A program made the translations under genes and the position numbers. DNA of 64,000 bases from contig CM046341.1 of assembly GCA_025403435.1 (NCBI GenBank), positions 20,359,460-20,423,459 on the forward strand, in the 5' to 3' direction. How positions within the stretch are numbered: position 1 is the stretch's first letter; every line of letters starts with the position of its first letter. This stretch comes from Artocarpus heterophyllus (taxonomy: Eukaryota; Streptophyta; Magnoliopsida; Rosales; Moraceae). Below are positions 36,978 to 47,970 of the stretch, piece after piece. The notes below the pieces were generated by a model. That model had not been told where the DNA came from, did not search any database, and was given only the letters and a program-made list of their open reading frames with translations.

Positions 36978-38218
36978 ATGATAAAAAAAATTAACAAATT
37001 TTTGGCATCTATCGGATTTACTTTCATCAGTATCTAAAGCATAATATTTATTAATTTTTCATTTACATAATATCTTTTATTTTTAATCAATTAAAAAATT
37101 ATATTTTACCCTTACAAATTTTATTTTAATATTAAAAATGTTATTGATCAATAATTATAATCAATATCTATGGGTTATATAGAAGTGACAATTAGTTTTG
37201 TTTTTCAACATCCTTGTGCTGATGCTTCACGTCCTTACTTGTTTTATTTATTTATTTATTTATTTGCTTTTTAATCTATATGAAGTGGCAATTTTTTTTG
37301 TTTTTCATTCTTTTGTCTTTTTTTTCACCTCCTTGGTGTTTTTTCTTTAATATTAAATCATCTTTGTGTGCTTGCTTTACCTCCTTACCTGGTTTTTTAA
37401 TTTATTTATTTTTTTTAATATTTTGTATTTTTTTACATTTCTCTTAAGTATATTATTTTTTATTCATTTTTTCTATAACATATATGGAAGGGGAAATGAG
37501 GTTGTATTTTTTTCTTCAACTATGTAATCTCATTTCATTTTTTTTAACATTGTTTATTATTAAAAAAAAATCAGTGTTATAGTTCCTACTTTTTATAAGG
37601 TCATATATGGTTAGTGTTTTTTTAATTAATTTTCTTTCAAATTAATATATGTCATTTATTTTTCTCAGAAAAATTACAATATTATAATATTGCAGGGCAC
37701 TTCTCTTTTCTTAAAAAAAAAAAAAAGAACAATTAGAAAAATGCTTAACGATAAAAGTTCATAATAATTTCTGATCTTCATTCAAAAAAGAAATTTCTAT
37801 TCTTTGAGAACATAAAAAAAAAATAACTAAAATGAAAAAGTTGTACATAGATCAAATACTTTTACTATAATTAGTTTTGCATTGTTAATATTGCAGATTA
37901 ATTTGACTAATAATTTAACGATTTTCTTTTTTTTATTGGAATAACTTAATTGTTAATTATCCAAAGAATTCTTTGTTTTATATATACCTAAGTTAAGGAA
38001 GACTATTGTTGTGTAAACACCCACCAGTTCAAAAATTTAGGTGTATACATGATACTCGTGAGGAACACTATTCTTTGATGCTTTCTCCCTAATTATAATA
38101 CTGAGAATATGATTGATTTCGGCATAGTTTTTAATGCATATATACGCAAAGACTTCCGGCCGGAACCAAAAGACTAGCATTTTCCATGGTGAAAGACTTT
38201 TTGTATATTTTCTATCAC

Positions 38219-38234
38219 AGAGAGAGAGAGAGAG
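38219..38234. repeat. (GA)n microsatellite
   Basis: Eight AG dinucleotides without interruption. Confidence 0.8.
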
Positions 38235-38348
38235 ACGTCTTTCTCGCGTGTACATTGAAAAGTATTGGTGTACCAGAATTTTCGGTGAAGCAATTAAATT
38301 CAATGACGTACCACAAGATTTTTGGCTTCAATTTCAAGATACGTCTTT

Positions 38349-38358
38349 CTATAAATAG
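38349..38358 (+). promoter_or_regulatory. TATA-box-like site without an evident gene
   Basis: CTATAAATAG, preceded by ACGT cores (GACGTACC near 38303 and ATACGTCT near 38339). It looks like a plant promoter, but no coding frame follows within about 1 kb. It could be a relic, a first non-coding exon, or chance. Confidence 0.25.
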
Positions 38359-38805
38359 AATATCAGTGCATTACAATTTTGATGAGTTTACTTGAACTTT
38401 CTGGTTGGTAGGCTTCTTGAATTTAGAAAGCAAACTGAACGGAAATTAGACACATGATTTCGTAGAGAGAGGACGACAAATAAATAGTTCTTCTAGTACT
38501 TGAACTGTTTAACTGGTGGCTGTGTAAGACTTTCAAAGCCAAACAATAATTTGTTTAGTAGATGATTGAATCTTTCGCAATATAATATAAGTTAAATAAT
38601 TAATTATCCCCAAATTATGATCAGCTTCCGACCACAAATCTGAATTATTTAGTTAGATTAATAAATCATCATGATAAGATAAAGCTTCAATATGGATTTC
38701 TAGGACCCATTAGTTGACCTTTCCTTCTTATTTAAAAATTTTTGTTTCTAGTTAAAAGAAATCCTATCAGATGCAAACTTTTGATATATTAGCCCCTTTT
38801 GATAC

Positions 38806-38822
38806 TATATATATATATATAT
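38806..38822. repeat. (TA)n microsatellite
   Basis: Uninterrupted TA dinucleotides. Confidence 0.8.
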
Positions 38823-40075
38823 GAATAAACTCTCCTTTTGAATTAGTTTCATGGAACTACTGAGAGACATATATTGCGTATATATAACTAAATGATGTTC
38901 ATACGATGAGACCAAATTAATATGTTGATTTCATTCATATATTTTTCTTAATTTACGGCCAAGCACATGGTTCTAGAAGTTGTACTACTAAACTTTGACA
39001 CAAAAAGCGCCTACTTTTTCTTCGTCCGAATAAGCTTCAATATTTAGTCTCCAACGGCAAGCTTACAGGTAAACCCCCATTATCTCCAAAGCCTTGAAAC
39101 ATTTCATGGTGGAGGAGTACGTGTAACTAATATGTTAAAGACATTTTGACGATTAAGAAGAAGACATTTTTTCGTGAAAGGTTGCGTTTTGCCTCATAAA
39201 GTGTCAACAAAAGTATAAACAGAAAACTTGTCTACCCTTTTTGCATATCCCTATATGTATTCTATTCATATATTGCATAAGAAACCAAAATAAATATATC
39301 ACTCGCTAGGGGGCAGTACGTAGGTCAAGAAACAAATGTTTAATTTTGTTCCTTATTACTCTGGTCTATAGATCAATCAATTTGTAGAATTTTCTTTGGT
39401 ATGCATCCCCAATAAATAGTCGCGAACAAAGTCCGCAGCTAAATACGACTACATATGCATAATTGTTGAATGACTCGGACAATCTAATTAACATACATGA
39501 TCAGAAAGCATGTTATGTTTTATTTTATTAATTTGTATAAAGTAATCATATCCACTAATTAAATTAGTACATATATATAAATCTCTAATGGTGGTTAGGC
39601 AAAGAGTTATGGCAATATTTACCATGCATACATATTACAATTTCATATTTCTATAAATTTATTAAGAATTCAATTTCTAGTTCTGTATAGGGTCAATTGC
39701 CTATTAAATTTCCCAACTAATGTTATTTTTTAGTTTCCACATTTTTGGTGCGCTGACATAACGAATTTATATTTAAAAATTTAGAATAATAAATTGCTTA
39801 ATATTCTAGGTTTCCAATGATTGGTCTATAAAATATATAAGATTTGGAAAGAGAGATCCATTGCAATAGCACTAAAATCTGGCATTATTCTCCTAGTCAT
39901 ATATTTCAATTATGTTGGCATCTATTAAACAACTTGTCTTATATCAAAACCCCCTTTCTAATTTATTGATTAAATGAAAAAAAAGAAAAAATGATACAAA
40001 AAGAAAAGAAGTTCAAAATCTAGACCTTAGTGTAAATCACATCCAATCAACATATTAGGCTTTTTCTAGTCTCCA

Positions 40076-41239
40076 TGTTACGTACACCGAATCGGATAGT
40101 GATGTGGTGGATTAATTTAAGTTAATTAAACCAAATTTTAATAAAAATTTCTAATTTAAATAATTTTGAGTTATTTAAAAAAATACAGCAAATTAAAACC
40201 CTTTTTAAAGCAAATTAATAAAATAAAATAATAAGGACAAATAAATGCAAGTAAATACGAGTCAGGTCCCGCCGAATCCACATTTCTACACGCACATAGT
40301 ATCAACAACAATATATTACAACAATAGTCCAACACGAGAAATAAAATTTAAATATTACATGCCTTGATTCAATAAACAAATAACTTAAATAGAGTCCCTA
40401 CTGTTCTCGAGTCCGTCCAATAGAATCCCAATCGGCCTTAAGCTGAAGTCTACCTAGCGAGGGGGAAAGTTTAAAATAAATAAAAGCATGAGCGAAAGGC
40501 TCAGTAGGACTAAGCTTTTGAAAACAGTAATTTGAATATAAAAATTTAACTTTAACACATAAATTAGAAAACACAATAAATAAAATTCATTCTTATCAAT
40601 CTAGTCTATTGTTCATCTAGAAATAAACTCATTATTGTTATCCTGGACAAACCATTAATATCACCACCGTAGTGGCTCAACTGGGTTTCAAAAACTGCCC
40701 CCAAAGTCGCACTCTACACGACCTAATCTCTAAATATGGCATCATGTCCTAATGTACATGTATCATTGTCCAAGTCTCATATTATCGAGTTTTCTGATTT
40801 ACATTCATTATTTCATTCATTATGATCATTTCGTTATCCAATGATTCATGAAAGTCACTAATAAATTTCCTTTCTCAAAAACATTTGAAAGAAAACACTT
40901 TATGGCCAAACCCGCTACCCCTTTTTTTTAAAACATGGCTACCAAAGAAAAAGGTATAGAGTCCTACCTCGATATCTTGTACCGAAGCACACACTATAGT
41001 CCTGACCCACTATACGTTAGCTCCACGGAATCATAAACAACCTTAAAGGTAAACTAACTAAGTTCATCAATATCTAGCTTAGAGTATTCTTGAATACTAC
41101 GCTAACTCATGGTGTCTTAGTATGCCTTTAATAATCACAAAATCATGTTGTCAGGTCAAGGTATTTATCTAGGTTTCAAATAGTGAAAATAGTTGAAAAA
41201 CAGCAAATTTCACAAAGCCCATTTAGCCTGTCGAACTTC
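40076..41239 (-). mobile_element. Gypsy LTR (minus), 3' part, left of the Copia insertion
   Basis: On the minus strand it matches the 3' half of the LTR at 25819-28011. ATGAGCGAAAGGCTCAGTAGGA is found near 40489-40510, CACCGTAGTGGCTCAACTGGGTTTC near 40664-40688 and TCCTACCTCGATA near 40962-40974 (plus-strand readings). The LTR end would be at 40076 (TGTTACG... on plus). With 50862-51837 it adds up to 2140 bp, the family LTR length. The piece stops at 41239 inside the palindromic array, where the Copia element begins. Confidence 0.85.
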
Positions 41240-42374
41240 TGTTAGACATGTATGCCCTAAGGAGTAAAAATGTAATAAGTTTTTAGAGCCATTTTTATCA
41301 ATAAAGAATTTATTTATTATTTATATACCAAATCTTGTCCTCTTTACGTTCATATTTGTTGAATGTATGTTAAGCAAACAATAGTCTGAGACTGTCAGTC
41401 TAAACCTTAAGAATTGGGCATATAATGGACAGATTATGCGAAAGACACGATTCTTAAGGTGATGGTCTAAATCATTAGATCCGCAATCAAGGGAATAAAT
41501 TTGGACGCTTTATTCATGTAAAGATTGTTATGTTGTCTATATCTCAATTGAGAGATGGTTTGCCTTGACCATCGGAGGTAGACTCCATGAATAGGAAATA
41601 TTGGCACGTTGCCATAGGTGACGATGTGTTGGATCGGGACATAAAGTGAATTGATTTGGATTAATAATTCGGTCTCAGCAAATTGATTAACTTTAGACAA
41701 TCATTTGTATTACATCTTAATCCTGAGATGAATAGTGGGCCCGTTGTCTTAACTTGTGTCTTTTGATGTACCAAAGGGTGACACCCACATCTTAATAGTG
41801 GTATGCATGCTGGTACATTAAAGGCATAACTCTTGATAGCGTAGACTTGTTATTCATAGATATGGAATCCATAGCTCCTCTTTAGGAGTAATGATATCCT
41901 TTTATATGCGTTATCCTGTAATTAAAAAACTGGAGCGCTTAACCATTTAGATACATAGGTGTAACCGAATGGTATACTGTCTTTAGATGGTAAGTTTTTC
42001 GATGGTGAGATAATGGAACGTAGGATAAAAATAATCAAGAAGGTAAGACAGAACTTGTCCTTAAGCCGATTATGGATAATCATATAGGGATACGATACAC
42101 TATGATATGTCATAGAGACGTAGCTATACGGGCTTCGTAATTCTATGTAGTTTGAGAGTGTAGCTCCAAGCTTTTAGTGGAGTAGCGTTGGAGTTTATAA
42201 TTATGAAATGTATATCTAGGATATTAGGTTTCATAATTATCAGGAGCTTGAACTATATAGGTCCATTTGGTCCCCTTTGCTAGCTCACAACATCCTGTAG
42301 CGATACGGCATGCTTTTCCAATAATTCGTGACTTATGTCAGATTTATCAGATTGGTTAAAATTTGGAAAAATCA

Positions 42375-42535
42375 GATAATTCATGTCTGTTTATTGATTG
42401 AATTAATTTTGTGATAAAATTGATTCAAGATAAACTTGTTGAATTATTGGGATCGGATAATTCTTGTCTAATTATTGGTTGATTTAATTTTGGATAAATT
42501 AGATCAAGAAAAACTTGTAGAATTATTGGGAAATC
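42375..42535. repeat. 81-bp imperfect tandem repeat in the Copia LTR
   Basis: GATAATTC(A/T)TGTCT...TGAATTATTGGGATCG and GATAATTC...AGAATTATTGGGAAATC, two units with period 81. Also present in the 3' LTR at about 49965-50125. Confidence 0.65.
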
Positions 42536-42670
42536 ATTTTTTTCTTAGAGATTATCTAGATAAAGTTGTTTTGATTAGATAACTTCTCTATTGGGTTATT
42601 TGAATTTAAACTGAGACTTTATCCTATAGAATCTCGGGTGGAAAATAAAAGATTCGCGAAGATATTTCTT

Positions 42671-42756
42671 CGACAGTTTGGCCTGTCGATCTACCAGTTT
42701 GGCCTGTCGATGGGCCTGTTCGGCATGTCGATCATCCTGATCAGCCTGCCGATGAG
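42671..42756. repeat. CG-rich palindromic array in the Copia 5' LTR
   Basis: Five tandem variants of CAGTTTGGCCTGTCGAT / GTTCGGCATGTCGAT / ATCAGCCTGCCGAT, the same core as the Gypsy LTR arrays (TTCGGCCTGCCGA), although the two LTRs are otherwise unrelated. Confidence 0.8.
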
Positions 42757-42870
42757 GGAAGGATAAGATTACGCATTTTTACACAGATCTTATCAGATAT
42801 TGATCCAAACTTGATTATGTTTTGAATTTGGAGGCCTAATCTGATAAGGACTGACCCTAGACCCAACCTC

Positions 42871-42879
42871 TATAAATAG
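42871..42879 (+). promoter_or_regulatory. TATA box of the Copia 5' LTR
   Basis: TATAAATAG, with the same site conserved in the 3' LTR at 50462. It lies downstream of the palindromic array, so the array is in the upstream promoter region. Confidence 0.7.
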
Positions 42880-43272
42880 GGAGTAAGGCTTAAGAGTTAC
42901 TCAGATCAATTGAGAGATTAAGAGTGATACTCTGCTAGTGAGAATCTGGAAGCTCCTTGAGAGCCCTTGTTCACAAATCACAAACACTAGCTTTGGGTTC
43001 TCTCGATTGGTTGGAAGGAGAGTCACCTAGAGGAAGAGCTGTACATGTGAGCCCATACTCACTCCGATTGTGGATAGAGAATAGCAAAGAAGACCAGTTA
43101 ATTGAGGCTCTTGTAGAACGTTCCTTCTCTTCACACTTTGCAAGGGTTCTTCAGCAATCAAAGGTTAGTAAGATCTGGTTAATTTTTACATATAGCATGT
43201 CAAACTTGTGTTTTGAAAAATACTCTGATATAAAATTTTTAAAATTCCGCTGCATACTATTTTTTCAACAAT

Positions 43273-43287
43273 TGGTATCAGAGCCAT
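43273..43287 (+). other. Primer binding site of the Copia element
   Basis: TGGTATCAGAGCCAT, two bases after the 5' LTR; complementary to the initiator tRNA-Met 3' end. Confidence 0.92.
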
Positions 43288-44877
43288 GGTGTTTACATAA
43301 ATTTATGAGTTTGTGATCATGTTATATGTATAAATTTTGTGATCTTAATCTCTCCTATGCTTGAATTTAATTTTATAGAGAGGTGGCACTCTAGGTTTCT
43401 ATATAATTTTATGTTGTCATGGATTATATGGTGAATGTTCATTAATTAATTATAGTTGATTAAATTGTTATTTAATTATTTATTAATAAATTAATTTATG
43501 CCGGTTATGGTTTCTTAGAGGTTAGAATATGTACCTAGATTTTTCATGTAATTAGATGACGGACTATCATCACCGTCTAGGAATTATTATTTATTTTTTA
43601 AATTTGTAAGAATTTTGTAATTTAATAATCATTTGGAGAAGAAAGATCTAGAAGATCGATGATACTGCTCCTAGGTATTTCCTGAGTCTCTAATTTTATG
43701 TTTTTGAATTGTTGAAAATAAAATTGATGAATTGTATTAAAATTTTGTTTTTTTGGCCAATGGTTACAGATCGGTAGGCCAGACGTGAGGTTCGACAGGC
43801 CGTCAATGGGACAGAAATCAGGTGGGTCTGGCGGCAGGCCGAACTTTCATGAGTCGGCAGGCCGATCTTCCTGATCGGTAGGCTGATCACCTAGATCGGC
43901 TTGCCGACCAAGAGCTAGAAAATTTTTTCAAAAAAGGTGTAGTTTTCAATGCAGTTTTAATTTCATTTTTGGGATAATTATGAGAAACATTAAATTTGGA
44001 TATGACTAGAAATATAAAGTATTCGATTCATACGGGATTGAAGACTTGAAGATAGACATTACATGAAGAAGGATATAGCTTGAGGATTCAAGGCTGAAGA
44101 ATCAATAATATGTATCGATTATTCTCTTGTAATCTTAGTTTTCTATTCTCTAGGGTGGAACCCTCATATTACAGTTATTTATTATTTTGCTTGTAGCTTT
44201 GCTTGATTGCTTTGCTTGTTTGCATTATCATATGATTTGCCATGTATATTGATAACATGTCATATAGAATAGGGAGTGCGCTTATATTAAAATTGTTCAT
44301 GCATGTTCTTAAAATAAAACCTTAATTTCAAAAGATCGAGTGGGAAAGGTTTTTGAAAAGACAACCTAAGGCCTCCATCATTGGTCCATAGGCAGAACAT
44401 GGTGGTCTCGACCCCTAGGAAGGGATTTCTATCATGTACTAGATTGGATCTTTGAGAGGATAAGGTATTTTAGCATGATTTATGGTTGCACACCCCTAGG
44501 TGGTGATTGTAAATCATGGATAAAATATTAAAATGATGGTTATACACTCACGTTAATTTTATTATTAACCTCCCCTAGGAGCTCTATTAATAGAATTAAT
44601 GGCCAAAGAAACAATTATTAATATATGTTGGATCATACAGGTCTTGGATGGCATATATTAATCAGGAAGGGATCCGTGTTCCTGATTGAATTTGGCATGA
44701 CTCCCCTAGGAGCTTGTTGAATTTTGAGTTGAGAATTATCGTTGTAAGGTTGTGATATTTTCAAGGTTTTGACACATAAACACATTTGTATGTTTTTTAT
44801 ATGATTGTGTTATTTTACTAAATTGTTATTATATGTTTGATTATGTTTGGTATATGATTCTTTATTGTAGATTAAAA
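43288..44877 (+). other. Long leader of the Copia element
   Basis: 1.6 kb between the primer site and the gag start, without a supported reading frame. It includes a second CG-rich palindromic array (43770-43911) and several CCCCTAGG(A/T)-containing segments (about 44418, 44491, 44572, 44702) spaced irregularly. Such long leaders may hold packaging signals. Confidence 0.6.
43770..43911. repeat. CG-rich palindromic array in the Copia leader
   Basis: Six or so units such as ATCGGTAGGCC, GTTCGACAGGCC, GGCGGCAGGCCGAAC, GTCGGCAGGCCGATC and ATCGGCTTGCCGAC. It has the same module as in the LTR arrays but outside the LTR and mostly in the GGCAGGCC orientation of the plus-strand Gypsy array. Confidence 0.8.
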
Positions 44878-45690
44878 ATGTCTAAAAACATTTTATCATC
44901 GATACTTGACAAAAACCTATTAACTAGAGAGAATTATAATGATTGGAAACAGGACCTGGATATCGTCCTCTCCTTTGAGAAACTAAAATATATACTGACA
45001 ACCTCTTGTCCTCCCGAGCCTATGGGAGACTCAACTAATGAGCAATTCCAAGAGTATGATCGTTGGAAAGATGCTAATGATTAGGCCCGCTGCTATGTTA
45101 TGGCCAGCATGAATAATGTGCTATAGGCTCAACATCAGGATTATGATACTACAAACCAGATCTTGGATAATCTTAGGCATATGTTTAAAGGCCAGGCCAT
45201 AACAAAGCAGCAAGGGGCGCTTCGAAAACTCCTAAACTGTAAGCAGAGACCGAGGACATCTGTAAAGGAGCACATGATGTTGGTCATGGGTTACCTCACT
45301 GAGGCACAAACCAATGAAGCCGACATCGATGCTGAAACTCAAATGACTATGGTCTTTGAGACTCTGTCAAAGGAATTTATTCCATTTAGAGCTACTTTTA
45401 ATTTAAGCAATAAATGGGATATGACCTTGACGGAATTAATGAAATAGTTAAAGGAGTTCGAACTATTGATCAAGGAGTCTCCTGCAGGTGGTGAGGCCAA
45501 TTTGGCGGCTGCTTCTAGTTCCAATCTCAATTCTAGGAATGGAAAGAAGCAACAGGCCAAGAACGGGATCTTCTATTCTTGCTAGCACCAAGAGCAAGAA
45601 GAAGAAGAAGAACAACCCGAAGAAGCTTAAGTGCTTCTTTTGTGGGAAGGTCGGGAAAGAAGCATTGCAAGGACTTCCTTTCCAAAGGAG
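44878..45690 (+). pseudogene. gag: Copia gag, broken
   Basis: The ATG at 44878 (MSKNILSSILDKNLLTRENY) opens the frame. Family features follow: NYNDWKQDLDIVLSFEKLKYIL, KDAND then a TAG where ARCYVMASMNNVL continues, the UBN2-type region GQAITKQQGALRKLLNCKQR and SVKEHMMLVMGYLTEA...LSKEFIPFRATFNLSN. A basic linker and a partial zinc knuckle (KCFFCGKVGK...HCKDF) lie at about 45625-45675. Stops at 45082, 45124 and 45445 are all TAG at expected Gln positions. Two frameshifts lie at about 45560-45590 and 45655. Gag would form the particle and bind the RNA. Confidence 0.85.
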
Positions 45691-46090
45691 GTAGGTGTGA
45701 TCTTCTGTATTTAGAAACTTGTTTGGTTGAGGAATCCAATGACATTTGGGTCATAGATTCTGATGCAACTAATCATGTTTTTGTTTCTCTATAGGGGTTC
45801 AAAGAAACGAGAAGTCTGCTGCATGAAGACTTCACGCTTTGGATGGGTGATGGATCCTTGGTCTCAGCGGAAGCAGTGGAAGACATCCATCTTTATTTTG
45901 ATAATTATAGGAATTTATTTTTCCAAGATTGTTTTTATATTTCTAAATTTAAAAGGAGTTTAATTACTATAGCTTGTTTATTTAAAGACTCCTATTTGGT
46001 CTCTTTTAATGATAAAGTTGTGATTTGTAAAAACAAATCTTTTATCTATTCTGAATAGATGCAAATAATCTATATTTTATCAAACCTAAC
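45691..46090 (+). pseudogene. pol-PR: Copia aspartic protease and linker
   Basis: SNDIWVIDSDATNHV (about 45738-45780) is the Copia protease active site. The catalytic D-S-G has become D-S-D, a G-to-A change, so it is inactive. It continues with LYRGFKETRSLL-like and FTLWMGDGSLVSAEAVEDI sequence, interrupted by a TAG at 45792, and KRSLITIACL to another TAG at 46055. A frameshift separates it from the integrase. Confidence 0.82.
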
Positions 46091-46830
46091 ATGGACTTAT
46101 TGCTTAATGCTAAGATGAATAATCATAACTCTAAAAGACTTAAAACTTCTCACTCTAATAAGACTTATCTTTGGCATTTGCGCCTTGGTCATATTAACCT
46201 GAATAGGATTCAAAGGTTAGTAAGGGATGGACCTTTAAGTCACTTAAAGGCAGAATCTATACCTCAATGTGAATCTTGTTTGGAGGGTAAAATGACCAAA
46301 AGACCATTCGGGTCTAAGGGTAATAGGGCCGAAGGGGTTCTAGAACTTGTGCATAGTGATGTTTGTGGACCGTTGAACATCCGGGCACAAGGAGGGTATG
46401 AGTACTTCGTCACTTTTATTGACAATTACTCAAGGTATGGGTATGTGTACCTGATGCACCACAAAAGCAAAACTTTTGACAAGTTCAGGGAGTTTCGAGC
46501 TGAAGTGGAAAAGCAATTGGGTAAACCCATAAAGGCACTTCTATCCGATCGAGGTCGAGTATACTTTTCTGACGAGTTCTTGGGACACTTATTAGAGAAT
46601 GGGATTTTATCCCATTTGACTTCACCGGGCACTCCACAGTAGAATGGTGTAGTGGAGAAAAGGAATGACTTTGTTGGACATGGTTAGGTCCATGATGAGT
46701 TATTCATCATTGCTTTTATCCATTTGGGGATATGCACTACAAACCGCATGTTATCTTTTGAACAATGTGCCTTCAAAATCGATCCCTAAAACTCCTCATG
46801 AGTTGTGAATGGGTAGGAAGACATCCTTAA
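46091..46830 (+). pseudogene. pol-INT: Copia integrase, broken
   Basis: HHCC: YLWHLRLGHINLNRIQRL ... CESCLEGKMTKRPF. DDE core: LELVHSDVCGPLNI (first Asp), YFVTFIDNYSRYGYVYLM, ALLSDRGRVYFSDEF (second Asp), and LTSPGTPQ-TAG-NGVVEKRN (Glu). The stop at 46640 replaces Gln. Just after VEKRN (about 46663) an indel changes frame; SMMSYSSLLLSIWGYALQTACYLLNNVPSKSIPKTPHEL then follows in pieces and ends at a TGA at 46806 where the family has Trp. The gene would insert the element cDNA. Confidence 0.88.
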
Positions 46831-47970
46831 ACCATTTTCGCATATGGGGATGTCCGGCCTATGTCTTGTTTAAGGATCCGAATAAGTTGAAAGCACATTC
46901 AAAAGTTTACGTATTTGCAGGATATCCAAAAAGGACTAAAGGGGGTTATTTCTATAATTCAAAGGAAAATAAAGTTGTGGTTTCAACTAATGCTACTTTC
47001 CTTGAGGAGAGTTAGATGGATGACTTTAAACCTCGAAGCAAAGTGGTGCTTGAGGAATTAAGGAGTGATCCAATCACTCTGGAGGTTTCGAATGAAACCG
47101 TTCCAATCAGTGTAGAAAAAATAAACAAACCTGAACAACAACCTCAGGGGCTTCGGCATAGTGGGAGGATCGGACGTCAACCTGAGAGGTATATGTTCAA
47201 TGGGGAGGTCTTTTTGGCTAAACCGGATGAACATGACAGGGATCCTTATACTTACGCAAAGGCAATGAAGGATGTTGATTCAAAACTCTGGACAGAGGCC
47301 ATGAACATAGAGATGAAGTCTATGGAGACTAATCAGGTCTGGGAGCTTGTGGATCTTCCCGAAGGGGTAAAACCCATAGGGTGTAAGTGGATCTACAAGA
47401 GGAAAAGAGGAGTGGATGGAAAGGTTGAAACCTTTAAGGCTAGACTGGTAGCTAAAGGTTATATGCAAAATGAAGGAATTGATTATGACGAAACCTTTTT
47501 GCCTATAGCCATACTTAAGTCCATCTAGATTCTCTTGTCTATAGCTACTGCTCTTGACTATGAGATTTGGCAGATAGATGTTAAGATGGCTTTTCTAAAT
47601 GGCTATCTTGATGAGTCCATTTATATGGAACAACCAGATGGGTTCAAGGTCACGGGTCAAGAGGGTAAGGTTTGTAAGCTACTAAAGTCAATTTATGGAC
47701 TTAAGCAGGCTTCTCGTTCTTGGAACATAAGATTTGATCAGGTGATCAAGACTTATGGGTTCTCACAAAATGTGGATGAGCCATGTGTTTATAATCACAT
47801 CAAGGATGGGAAAGTCAGTTTTTCTACTGCTCTACGTAGATGACATTCTGCTAATTAGCAATGACATTGGGGCATTGTCATCTGTTAAATTATGGTTCAC
47901 CAAGCAGTTTGACATGAAGGACTTGGGTGAGGCTAATTTTGTTCTTGGTATCTAAATCTTTAGGGATAGG
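46831..47970 (+). pseudogene. pol-RT: Copia reverse transcriptase, broken
   Basis: NHFRIWGCPAYVLFKDPNKL and RLRHSGRIGRQPERYM-type linker precede it. Then come WTEAMNIEMKSMETNQVWELV, IGCKWIYKRKRGVDGKVE, FKARLVAKGYMQNEGIDYDE, the IDVKMAFLNGYLDESIYMEQ block (first Asp), and VCKLLKSIYGLKQASRSWN. An extra T in a T-run at about 47820 shifts the frame before LLLYVDDILLISNDIG, so the YVDD box survives out of frame. Stops are at 47013 and 47526 (TAG) and 47953 (TAA). Otherwise it has the normal order of RT motifs. Confidence 0.9.

Larger units (their letters stand above)
35600..40075. other. No gene recognised; AT-rich region, least transposon-like part of the window
   Basis: 4.5 kb without a supported coding frame. 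It has T-rich stretches (37200-37620) and poly-A runs near 37710. The subregion 38000-39500 is less repetitive in character and contains a TATA-box-like site at 38349, but no open frame of gene size follows it. I recognise no tRNA or known microRNA mature sequence. Confidence 0.4.
41240..43270 (+). repeat. 5' LTR of the Copia element
   Basis: 2031 bp, TGTTAGACATG...TTTTTTCAACA. It contains two copies of an ~81-bp imperfect tandem repeat (about 42375-42535), the CG-rich palindromic array (42671-42756), and a TATA box at 42871 about 400 bp before the LTR end. Confidence 0.93.

Noticed and set aside
38037..38395. Overlapping ORFs on both strands
   Set aside because: They run through a GA microsatellite, overlap in opposite directions, and show no domain or codon signal.
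42957..43316. 119-residue ORF at the end of the Copia 5' LTR
   Set aside because: It crosses the LTR end and the primer binding site; the equivalent 3' LTR frame is much shorter and no domain is visible.
42671..43911. Palindromic arrays as a CRISPR
   Set aside because: Eukaryotic LTR context, no unique spacers of constant length, units of variable size and sequence.
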